Of a stretch of 5,567 bases of DNA, positions 1-5,567 are shown one piece after another. The stretch lies in NCBI GenBank assembly GCA_018433265.1, contig JAHDRO010000059.1:1-5567 (forward strand), written 5' to 3'. This stretch comes from Bacteroidales bacterium (lineage in GTDB: Bacteria > Bacteroidota > Bacteroidia > Bacteroidales > UBA932). The position numbers and the translations under genes are program-made. The stretch's first letter is position 1. Each line of letters starts with the position of its first letter. A model generated the notes under the pieces. That model did not search any database, was not told the origin of the DNA, and saw only the letters and a list, made by a program, of their open reading frames with translations.

Positions 1-2
1 AA

Positions 3-467
3 GGTTTTGAAAAAATAGCGGATGTTTTTGCAGAAACAGCTGAACAGGAGAAAGAGCATGCAAAAAGATTTTTCAAGTTTCTTGAAGGAGGTATGGTAGA
101 AATTACTGCATCCTACCCTGCCGGCGTTATAGGAACTACAAAAGATAATCTTACAGCTGCAGCAGCAGGTGAATATGAAGAATGGCACGACCTTTATCCT
201 GCTTTTGCAGATATTGCAATGGAAGAGGGATTCCCTCAAATTGCCACTGCCTTCAAAATGATTTCAAAGGTTGAAGCAGAACATGAAAAACGCTACAGAA
301 CACTGTTAGCCAGAGTCGAAGAGGACAAAGTGTTTGAAAGGGATGAAGAAATAGAATGGCAATGCCGAAACTGTGGCTATGTTCATAAAGGTAAAAAGGC
401 TCCTGAAAACTGTCCTGCTTGCAACCATCCTAAAGCATTTTTCGAACCTAAGAAAAACAACTACTAA
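3..467 (+). CDS. rbr: Rubrerythrin, C-terminal 154 residues (5' end outside the window)
   Basis: Rubrerythrin is a cytoplasmic non-haem diiron protein that reduces hydrogen peroxide in anaerobes and microaerophiles. The frame is open from base 3 and lacks about 35-40 N-terminal residues compared with the usual length of about 190, including the first iron-binding Glu. Visible ferritin-like ligands are the ExxH of EQEKEH (visible residues 14-19), the two Glu of GEYEEW, and the ExEH of KVEAEHEKRY. A C-terminal rubredoxin-like domain has two CxxC pairs, CRNC and CPAC, coded at 363-374 and 411-422, with 12 residues between them; these would bind one iron. The protein ends in KKNNY, a normal family ending, so the stop is real. 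The ATG at 93 is internal: homology continues upstream of it without a break. The next gene begins about 10 nt downstream, so cotranscription is likely. Identification is from motif and sequence memory and is very secure. Confidence 0.97.
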   Translation, partial: GFEKIADVFAETAEQEKEHAKRFFKFLEGGMVEITASYPAGVIGTTKDNLTAAAAGEYEEWHDLYPAFADIAMEEGFPQIATAFKMISKVEAEHEKRYRTLLARVEEDKVFERDEEIEWQCRNCGYVHKGKKAPENCPACNHPKAFFEPKKNNY

Positions 468-477
468 CATCCAAACT

Positions 478-1422
478 TTGGAAGGAACTATCGGAGAAAG
501 AACGCTGAAGGCTATACGGGAAGTTCTTCCATCCACGCTTAAAACATGCATTTGGTTGGTTAAGATAACTGTGTTAATCTCCCTTGGGATATTGATTCTC
601 AAGTATTTTAACATTCTTCCATGGTTTTCACAACTTATAAGTCCCTTTTTCAATGTATTTGGACTTCCCGGTGAAGCAGCGCTGGCATATGTTACAGGAT
701 ATTTTGTCAACGTCTATTCTGCAATAGCAGTCATTGCCACACTTGATCTCGATACAAGAGCCATCACTATATTATCTGTGATGGTTCTTTGTTCACATAA
801 CATGATCATTGAAACTGCAGTACAAAAAAAGACCGGGTCTTCTGCAGTCAGAATAGTTATTATCAGAACTCTGTCTGCTTTTATTCTGGCTTTTTTGCTT
901 AATCTCATAATGCCGGGTGAAGTTGTAAGTAATGTCCAGCACTCTCAAATAGATAAGGTCTCTCTAACAGAAATGCTTGAAGACTGGTTTTTTTCCACTT
1001 TAAGAGTTGTCCTTACAATGACAGTCCTTATCTTTTCGCTTTCTGTTTTACAAAAAATACTGTCAGAATTCGGAATTATCAGGTGGCTCTCAAAAATAAT
1101 GCGTCCTTTTCTTGCTATTTTCGGGCTTCCCGCAAAGACTTCCTTTTTGTGGATTGTTGCAAACACACTTGGACTTGCATATGGCGCAGCTGTAATGATT
1201 GAAGAGTATAAAAGCGGCAAGGTTACAAAGAAAGATATCGACCTTCTCAACCATCATATAGCTATCTCGCACAGCAACCTTGAGGATATCATTTTACTTG
1301 CATCAGTAGGAGGAATGTTGTGGTGGATGTTACTTTCAAGATGGTGTATGTCGCTTCTTCTGGTCTGGGAATTAAGATGTGAGATGGCCATAAGAAAAAA
1401 ATTAGTTAAATTTGCCACCTGA
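478..1422 (+). CDS. Gate-domain (nucleoside recognition) inner-membrane protein with duplicated halves
   Basis: This is a predicted multi-pass inner-membrane protein of the Gate/nucleoside-recognition type, the fold shared with spore maturation proteins SpmA/SpmB and parts of FeoB and CNT transporters. Its substrate is unknown. Starting at TTG 478 it has 314 residues and many hydrophobic segments (for example about 24-42 and 122-140). It is built from two related halves. Residues about 44-67 and 198-221 both contain a W-x-S-aromatic-rich stretch ending in FGLP, and each half later has an SH motif followed by Glu: SHNMIIET near 106 and SHSNLEDI near 264. QKKTGSS (116-122) is also a familiar family motif. 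The start is uncertain: no in-frame ATG lies between 379 and 781, and the ATG at 379 and GTG at 373 are inside the rubrerythrin gene, giving a basic extension that does not look like family sequence. TTG 478 is 10 nt after rbr and gives the expected length. Family is confident, function is not. Confidence 0.85.
   Translation: MEGTIGERTLKAIREVLPSTLKTCIWLVKITVLISLGILILKYFNILPWFSQLISPFFNVFGLPGEAALAYVTGYFVNVYSAIAVIATLDLDTRAITILSVMVLCSHNMIIETAVQKKTGSSAVRIVIIRTLSAFILAFLLNLIMPGEVVSNVQHSQIDKVSLTEMLEDWFFSTLRVVLTMTVLIFSLSVLQKILSEFGIIRWLSKIMRPFLAIFGLPAKTSFLWIVANTLGLAYGAAVMIEEYKSGKVTKKDIDLLNHHIAISHSNLEDIILLASVGGMLWWMLLSRWCMSLLLVWELRCEMAIRKKLVKFAT
1407..1414 (+). promoter_or_regulatory. Possible Bacteroidota-type -7 box (TAAATTTG) ahead of trxB
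   Basis: TAAATTTG matches the Bacteroidota primary sigma -7 consensus TAnnTTTG exactly. It overlaps the last codons of the Gate protein gene and lies about 30 nt before the trxB ATG, which would leave a short untranslated leader. No convincing -33 TTTG element is present at the right distance, and an eight-base AT-rich match with two free positions can arise by chance. It is recorded as a weak candidate for an internal trxB promoter. Confidence 0.25.
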
Positions 1423-1443
1423 ATAATTAATTCTCAACACACA

Positions 1444-2379
1444 ATGAACACTGAAAGTGTCAAATGTTTGATAATAGGCAGTGGACCTGCCGGTTATACG
1501 GCAGCAATCTATGCCTCAAGAGCAAATCTCTCCCCCGTCCTATACGAAGGTATTCAACCCGGAGGGCAACTTACAACAACCACTGAGGTCGAAAATTTTC
1601 CGGGTTATCCTAAAGGGATTTCCGGGCCTGAACTTATGGAGGATTTTAAAAAACAAGCTCTTAGATTTAATGCTGATATTCGCTCGGGTTTTGTTACTTC
1701 TGCCGATTTGACTGAAAGACCATTTAAACTCATTATTGACGAAGAAAAGGAAATCATTGCAGATACATTGATAATTGCTACCGGGGCTACAGCCAAGTAT
1801 CTCGGCCTCGAATCTGAAGAGAAGTTTAGAGGTCAGGGAGTATCTGCCTGTGCCACCTGTGACGGTTTTTTTTACAAAGGAAAAGACGTGGCAGTTGTTG
1901 GAGGCGGTGATACAGCATGCGAAGAGGCTTTATATCTTTCCAATCTCTGTCGCAAAGTATACATGATTGTGAGAAGAGATGTGCTGAGAGCTTCCAAAAC
2001 AATGCAAGAACGGGTTAAAAGCACTCCAAATATCGAAATTCTCTGGCAGTACAATACAAAAGAGATAACAGGAACTGATCAAGGAGGCGTGAATGGTGCG
2101 ATTCTTGTTCATAAGAATGGTTCGGAAAGGAGAATTGACATCCACGGTTTCTTTCTTGCCATTGGTCACCATCCCAATTCGGAACTTTTCAGCAAATGGG
2201 TGAAAACAAATGAAGAGGGATATATTGTGACAGAAGGCAAGAGCAGCAAAACAAATGTACCCGGCGTATTTGCCGCAGGTGACGTACAAGACCCCAATTA
2301 TCGACAGGCCATAACAGCTGCCGGTTCTGGCTGCATGGCAGCCTTGGATGCAGAAAGATTCCTTTGTGAAAATAAATAA
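1444..2379 (+). CDS. trxB: Thioredoxin-disulfide reductase
   Basis: This cytoplasmic FAD enzyme uses NADPH to reduce thioredoxin, feeding ribonucleotide reductase, peroxidases and protein repair. The 311 residues match the usual length of the low-molecular-weight bacterial type. Visible in order are the FAD-binding GSGPAG (12-17), the GGQLTTTTEVENFPG stretch (40-54), the ATG motif (112-114), the redox-active CATC (Cys136 and Cys139), the NADPH-binding GGGDTA (153-158), the phosphate-contacting VRRD (176-179, HRRD in E. coli) and the C-terminal FAD motif GVFAAGD (274-280). All catalytic elements are intact. ATG 1444 is chosen because it places the FAD motif at the normal distance from the N-terminus. 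There is no clear Shine-Dalgarno sequence, which is usual in Bacteroidota. It lies 21 nt after the Gate gene and 7 nt before bamD. It could also act on a thioredoxin-like partner encoded elsewhere, as no thioredoxin gene is in the window. Confidence 0.98.
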   Translation: MNTESVKCLIIGSGPAGYTAAIYASRANLSPVLYEGIQPGGQLTTTTEVENFPGYPKGISGPELMEDFKKQALRFNADIRSGFVTSADLTERPFKLIIDEEKEIIADTLIIATGATAKYLGLESEEKFRGQGVSACATCDGFFYKGKDVAVVGGGDTACEEALYLSNLCRKVYMIVRRDVLRASKTMQERVKSTPNIEILWQYNTKEITGTDQGGVNGAILVHKNGSERRIDIHGFFLAIGHHPNSELFSKWVKTNEEGYIVTEGKSSKTNVPGVFAAGDVQDPNYRQAITAAGSGCMAALDAERFLCENK

Positions 2380-2386
2380 GTTATTT

Positions 2387-3187
2387 ATGAAACAGGGTAA
2401 ACTTATATTAATTATCGCTACGTGCGTATTATTGATTGCGTCATGCAAATCTCCTTATGAGGCACTGCTTAATTCTACTGATATTCAGCAAAAGTACAAA
2501 GGAGCAATGACTTATTTTGACAAAGGAAAGTACTATAAAGCAGCGCAATTGTTTGAACAGTTGCTATTATATGTTAATGGGACAGATCAGGATGACACTG
2601 TTCAATTCTATCTTGGATTAAGTAACTACAAATATGGAGATTATATTAATGCTGAAGCAAATTTCAATGAATTTGTAAGTGTTTTCCCAAGAAGTCCTTT
2701 TACAGAAGAGGCTAAATTTCTGAGGATTGAATGCCTCTACAATGGAACATACCGATATGAACTTGATCAAACTCCAACTTTCAGGACTATGGCTGCGATA
2801 AATGAATATCTCTATGAATACCCCAATACTAACAATCTCAGACGATGCCGCGATATGCTTGTTGACCTTCAGGAAAGACTTGACAGAAAAAGTTATGAAG
2901 CAGCAAAGTTATATTATACCCTTGAAGACTATAAGGCTGCAAGTTACGCTCTCAAGAACACACTTAGGGAGAACCCAGATAATCAGTACCGTGAAGATAT
3001 AATGTATTATATTGTCTGTTCAAGTTATAAATATGCTGTCAATAGCATACCTGAAAAGCAGAAGGAGCGTTTTATGGTACTTATAGATGATTATTACAAT
3101 TTTATAAGCGAATTCCCTGAATCCAAATTCAGAAATGAGCTGGATGGGATGTTTGCCGAAGCTCAGAAAATAACAAACAAAAATTAA
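2387..3187 (+). CDS. bamD: Outer membrane assembly lipoprotein BamD
   Basis: BamD is a lipoprotein on the periplasmic face of the outer membrane that works with BamA to fold and insert beta-barrel proteins. From ATG 2387 the product has 266 residues. It begins with a short basic N-terminus, a hydrophobic stretch (about 6-18) and a lipobox IASC with Cys20 as the predicted lipidation site. TPR-like helical repeats follow: about 34-62 (AMTYFDKGKYYKAAQLFEQL), 72-115 (LGLSNYKYGDYINAEANF, then EFVSVFPRSPFTEEA), 130-165 (a QTPTF segment, then YLYEYPNT), 173-200 and 204-255. The DQTPTF and PxSPFTEEA segments are typical BamD landmarks. An upstream in-frame ATG at 2348 would add 13 residues and overlap trxB by 32 nt, and would give an unusually long charged leader before the signal peptide. 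ATG 2387 is therefore preferred and leaves a 7-nt gap after trxB. The gene is followed 8 nt later by the omega subunit gene. Confidence 0.93.
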   Translation: MKQGKLILIIATCVLLIASCKSPYEALLNSTDIQQKYKGAMTYFDKGKYYKAAQLFEQLLLYVNGTDQDDTVQFYLGLSNYKYGDYINAEANFNEFVSVFPRSPFTEEAKFLRIECLYNGTYRYELDQTPTFRTMAAINEYLYEYPNTNNLRRCRDMLVDLQERLDRKSYEAAKLYYTLEDYKAASYALKNTLRENPDNQYREDIMYYIVCSSYKYAVNSIPEKQKERFMVLIDDYYNFISEFPESKFRNELDGMFAEAQKITNKN

Positions 3188-3195
3188 AAACAGAT

Positions 3196-3510
3196 ATGGA
3201 TATTAAAAAAAATGTTCCCACCAATACTATTACAAGGGACGTTTCAAAACTTTGTGAATCGACAGGTAATGTTTATGAAACAACTATGATTATTGCCAAA
3301 AGGGCCAATCAAATCGCTGCTATACTCAAACAGGAACTGGATCAGAAACTTAAGGAGTTTTCCAACTTTGCCGATACTCTCGAAGAGACTTTTGAAAATA
3401 GAGAACAAATTGAGATCTCACGCTATTATGAGAAATTGCCTAAGCCTACTCTAATTGCAATTGCCGAGTATGAAGAGGGCTGCTTAAACGTGAGAATTGC
3501 CGAAGGCTGA
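3196..3510 (+). CDS. rpoZ: DNA-directed RNA polymerase omega subunit, Bacteroidota type (Rpb6-like)
   Basis: The omega subunit is a small cytoplasmic protein that binds the beta' subunit and helps RNA polymerase assembly. The 104 residues match the Bacteroidota form of the family, which is longer than the E. coli protein and carries an extra acidic middle region. Visible landmarks are TITRDVSKLCESTGNVYETT (11-30), the omega/Rpb6 core IIAKRANQIA (32-41), the FENREQIEISRYYEKLPKPT stretch (66-85) and a closing EYEEG (91-95). The ATG at 3196 is 8 nt after bamD, with an A-rich upstream region and no Shine-Dalgarno sequence. The stop is separated from the coaBC start by only 2 nt, so the two genes are almost certainly cotranscribed and perhaps translationally coupled. 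The product is often annotated as hypothetical or Rpb6-like in this phylum; the identification rests on recalled sequence similarity. Confidence 0.93.
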   Translation: MDIKKNVPTNTITRDVSKLCESTGNVYETTMIIAKRANQIAAILKQELDQKLKEFSNFADTLEETFENREQIEISRYYEKLPKPTLIAIAEYEEGCLNVRIAEG

Positions 3511-3512
3511 TA

Positions 3513-4727
3513 ATGCTTGAGGGGAAACATATATTACTCGGTATAACCGGTAGTATAGCTGCATACAAGGCAGCTATACTGGCTCGTTCACTTGTTAAAG
3601 AAGGGGCTGAAGTCAAAGTGATTATGACTGATATGGCCAAGGATTTTATTACTCCTCTTACCATGGCTACCCTTACAAAAAATCCTATACTGGTTGACCA
3701 TTTTGACCCGCAAAACGGCAGTTGGAACAGTCACATAGCACTAGGGATATGGGCTGATCTCTATGTTATTGCCCCTGTTACTGCAAATACTATTGCAAAA
3801 ATGTCTTCAGGTATTGCAGACAACCTGCTGTTGACAACTTATTTGTCGGCTCGCTGCCCTGTTATGATAGCCCCTGCCATGGATCTTGATATGTTTGAAC
3901 ACCCTGCTACTCAAAACAATCTAAGCACTCTTTCGAAGCGTGGAGTTATTGTAGTTGAACCATCTTCTGGAGAATTGGCAAGCGGCTTGGAAGGGAAAGG
4001 AAGGATGGAGGAGCCAGATATTATTGTTGAACAGATAAAAAAAATTCTTTGCCCAATTACTTCTTTTTCCGGGAAACGCATTTTAGTCACAGCTGGCCCT
4101 ACCAGAGAGGAGATAGATCCAGTAAGATTCATCACTAACTACTCTTCAGGCAAAATGGGATATGCAATTGCAGAAGAATTCGCTGCAAGAGGTGCAGAAG
4201 TTTTGCTCGTCAGCGGTCCCACTTCCTTAAACACATCTTCCAAACTTATCAAAAGGATAGATGTTACATCTTCTGAAGAAATGTTTCAGCAAACCATGGA
4301 GATATACAAAAATGGGGTTGACATTGTTGTTTTGTGCGCTGCTGTGTCAGATTTCACCCCTAATAAGAGAAGTGAAACAAAGATAAAGCGGGAACAAGAG
4401 AAAAATAATAAATTTATTTTGGAACTTAAGCCAACACAGGATATTGCGGCCGAATTAGGTAAAATTAAACGTCCAGGTACACTCCATATAGGATTTGCCC
4501 TTGAAACAGATAACGAGGTACAAAATGCTTTTGCAAAACTTGACAAAAAGAATCTTGATGCCATAGTGCTGAATTCTCTCAGAGACGAAGGTGCCGGTTT
4601 TGGAACCGACACCAATAAAATCTCCATCATTGACATAAAAGGTTCAATCAAAGATTTCAACATTAAATCAAAACAACTGGTAGCTGTTGATATTGTAAAT
4701 TATATTGAGAGATTGCCTGAATGCTAA
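3513..4727 (+). CDS. coaBC: Bifunctional phosphopantothenoylcysteine decarboxylase / phosphopantothenate-cysteine ligase
   Basis: This cytoplasmic enzyme carries out two consecutive steps of coenzyme A synthesis: ligation of cysteine to 4'-phosphopantothenate, then FMN-dependent decarboxylation to 4'-phosphopantetheine. The 404 residues are the normal length of the fused form. The N-terminal CoaC flavoprotein domain (about 1-180) shows ITGSIAAYKA (11-20), the catalytic His of SHIAL (His74), APVTANTIAKMSSGIADNLL (87-106), PAMDLDM (121-127) and ASGLEGKGRMEEP (156-168). The C-terminal CoaB ligase domain (about 185-404) shows VTAGPTREEIDPVRFITNYS (192-211), SSGKMG (211-216), CAAVSDF (275-281), the KIK lysines (290-292) and FGTDTNK (363-369). 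The E. coli CoaC Asn and Cys active-site positions appear here as Asp124 and Ser157. ATG 3513 is 2 nt after rpoZ, with a GAAGG near the expected Shine-Dalgarno position. An 11-bp perfect inverted repeat lies inside the first 70 nt. The 3' end overlaps recN by 7 nt. Confidence 0.97.
   Translation: MLEGKHILLGITGSIAAYKAAILARSLVKEGAEVKVIMTDMAKDFITPLTMATLTKNPILVDHFDPQNGSWNSHIALGIWADLYVIAPVTANTIAKMSSGIADNLLLTTYLSARCPVMIAPAMDLDMFEHPATQNNLSTLSKRGVIVVEPSSGELASGLEGKGRMEEPDIIVEQIKKILCPITSFSGKRILVTAGPTREEIDPVRFITNYSSGKMGYAIAEEFAARGAEVLLVSGPTSLNTSSKLIKRIDVTSSEEMFQQTMEIYKNGVDIVVLCAAVSDFTPNKRSETKIKREQEKNNKFILELKPTQDIAAELGKIKRPGTLHIGFALETDNEVQNAFAKLDKKNLDAIVLNSLRDEGAGFGTDTNKISIIDIKGSIKDFNIKSKQLVAVDIVNYIERLPEC
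3552..3580. repeat. Perfect 11-bp inverted repeat with 7-nt loop inside the start of coaBC
   Basis: The left arm AGTATAGCTGC (3552-3562) is exactly reverse-complementary to the right arm GCAGCTATACT (3570-3580), with a 7-nt spacer at 3563-3569; a T-G wobble at 3551/3581 can extend it by one pair. In RNA it would form a stable hairpin starting 39 nt after the first base of the coaBC start codon. It codes for the flavin-binding segment SIAAYKAAIL, whose S-I-A-A and A-A-I-L halves make mirror-like codons possible. No U-run follows it, so it is not an intrinsic terminator. A regulatory role is unproven. Confidence 0.6.
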
Positions 4728-5567
4728 AATCTCTTTCTATTGAAAATTATGCTCTAATAGAGAATCTGGAAATTGATTTCCCGGAAGGATTTATCATTAT
4801 AACAGGTGAGACCGGCGCAGGTAAGTCTATTCTGATGGGAGCCATTTCACTTTTGTTTGGTGGCAAAGCCGATCCATCCATTTTGAAAAACAGAGATAAA
4901 AACTGCATCGTTGAAGCCACATTCCAAATCGATGCTGACAGAGAGATAACCCTTAGAAGAGTCATCAATCATAACGGAAAATCAAGATCATTTGTAGATG
5001 ATGAACCTGTGTCAGCTTCAACTCTTAAAGAACTTTCTGAAAAACTTATTGATATTCATGCGCAGCACCAACATCTTCTATTGGCTGATTCTGATTTTCA
5101 ACTTTCAGTACTGGACTCATATGCAGAAAATTGGCAACTTTTGTCAGAGTACCAAAAAGATTATGAGCTGCTTAACGAGCTGACACATAATTATAATTCC
5201 CTTAAGTCTAAAATTGAAAAAGAGGAGTCAGAATCTGACTACATTAAATTCCAGCTCAACCAGCTCAAAGAAGCCAGACTTTCTCCCGGAGAACTTGAAG
5301 AACTTGAAGAAGAACAACTTCTATTAAATAATGCAGAGTCAATAAAAAATTCACTTCTTACTATCTCAAATCTGATATCCCCTGAAGGATCAGAAACTTC
5401 AGTTCTGCAAAATCTTAAAGAAGCTGCAACTTTATGTTCCAAATTAGCAAATGATTATAAAATTGTTGCCTCGTTAGCTGACAGAATAGAAACTTGCAGG
5501 ATAGAACTAAAAGATATTGAAGAGGAAATAACAAACAAAGCAGAAGAAATAAGAATAGATCCTGAAA
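4721..5567 (+). CDS. recN: DNA repair ATPase RecN, N-terminal 282 residues (3' end outside the window)
   Basis: RecN is a cytoplasmic SMC-like ATPase that acts with RecA in double-strand break repair. The frame is open from ATG 4721 to the window edge without a stop. The visible 282 residues are about half of the usual length of about 550. An opening SLSIENYALIENLEIDFPEG (4-23) precedes the Walker A motif GETGAGKS (29-36). Next come LRRVINHNGKSRSFVDDEPVS (78-98 region) and the Q-loop-like segment DIHAQHQH (111-118), both typical of RecN. From about residue 140 the sequence becomes rich in Glu, Lys and Leu, marking the first arm of the coiled coil. The C-terminal half, with the ABC signature and Walker B motif, is beyond the window. 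The start codon lies within the last codons of coaBC, giving a 7-nt overlap in another frame and probable translational coupling. The assignment over general SMC proteins rests on the N-terminal and Q-loop segments. Confidence 0.96.
   Translation, partial: MLKSLSIENYALIENLEIDFPEGFIIITGETGAGKSILMGAISLLFGGKADPSILKNRDKNCIVEATFQIDADREITLRRVINHNGKSRSFVDDEPVSASTLKELSEKLIDIHAQHQHLLLADSDFQLSVLDSYAENWQLLSEYQKDYELLNELTHNYNSLKSKIEKEESESDYIKFQLNQLKEARLSPGELEELEEEQLLLNNAESIKNSLLTISNLISPEGSETSVLQNLKEAATLCSKLANDYKIVASLADRIETCRIELKDIEEEITNKAEEIRIDPE

Noticed and set aside
85..95. Strong AAGGAGGT Shine-Dalgarno-like run directly before ATG 93, suggesting a gene start
   Set aside because: It codes the conserved LEGG residues inside rubrerythrin, family sequence continues upstream in the same frame, and the spacing to the ATG is zero.
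306..710. Open frame of 134 codons on the minus strand
   Set aside because: It lies opposite two well-supported + strand genes, has no recognisable domain, and its composition is what the reverse of those codons would give.
822..830. In-phase A AAA AAG heptamer like the dnaX frameshift site, in the Gate gene
   Set aside because: It codes the recurrent family motif QKK. There is no suitable stem downstream and no Shine-Dalgarno stimulator upstream, and the -1 frame soon ends without a recognisable domain. A similar A-rich heptamer also occurs in coaBC, so it is best explained by AT-rich codon use.
830..840. Palindrome AGACCGGGTCT
   Set aside because: The centre is a single base, so it cannot form a hairpin, and it lies in the coding sequence of a conserved KKTGSS motif. 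Nothing suggests a protein binding site.
1423..1443. Search for a terminator between the Gate gene and trxB
   Set aside because: The 21-nt gap is AT-rich but has no inverted repeat or U-run, so no terminator is called.
1930..2448. Open frame of 172 codons on the minus strand
   Set aside because: It is antisense to the trxB 3' part and bamD start, Cys- and His-rich in a patternless way, with no family resemblance.
5287..5315. Short tandem GAACTTGAAGAACTTGAAG repeat in recN
   Set aside because: It codes ELEELEEE in the coiled-coil arm, where such low-complexity sequence is ordinary.

Overview
The window suggests an anaerobic or microaerophilic member of the Bacteroidota, probably Bacteroidales. 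The signs are a rubrerythrin, the elongated Bacteroidota-type RNA polymerase omega subunit, a BamD lipoprotein of the form seen in that phylum, AT-rich DNA, and start sites that mostly lack a Shine-Dalgarno sequence. This placement is inferred from remembered family features, not from a search.

All seven genes are on the + strand and tightly packed. In order they are: the C-terminal part of rubrerythrin (5' end outside the window); a duplicated Gate/nucleoside-recognition membrane protein whose start is probably TTG; thioredoxin reductase (trxB); the outer-membrane assembly lipoprotein BamD; the RNA polymerase omega/Rpb6-like subunit; the bifunctional coenzyme A enzyme CoaBC; and the N-terminal half of the DNA repair ATPase RecN, which runs off the 3' end. 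The recN reading frame is open from 4721 to the window edge. Gaps are 10, 21, 7, 8 and 2 nt, and the last junction is a 7-nt overlap. No gene-free stretch exceeds 25 bases. I saw no terminator, tRNA, rRNA, CRISPR array, insertion sequence or phage gene.

The first three genes are compatible with redox and peroxide defence (rubrerythrin, TrxB) with an uncharacterised transporter-like protein between them. From bamD onward, the genes form a housekeeping cluster spanning envelope assembly, transcription, CoA synthesis and DNA repair. Spacing suggests one or two long transcripts, with a possible weak internal promoter just before trxB.

I found no new defence system or mobile element. The points most worth a second look are a perfect 11-bp inverted repeat about 40 nt inside coaBC, the non-ATG start of the Gate protein gene, and substitutions at two CoaC positions that are catalytic in the E. 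coli enzyme.
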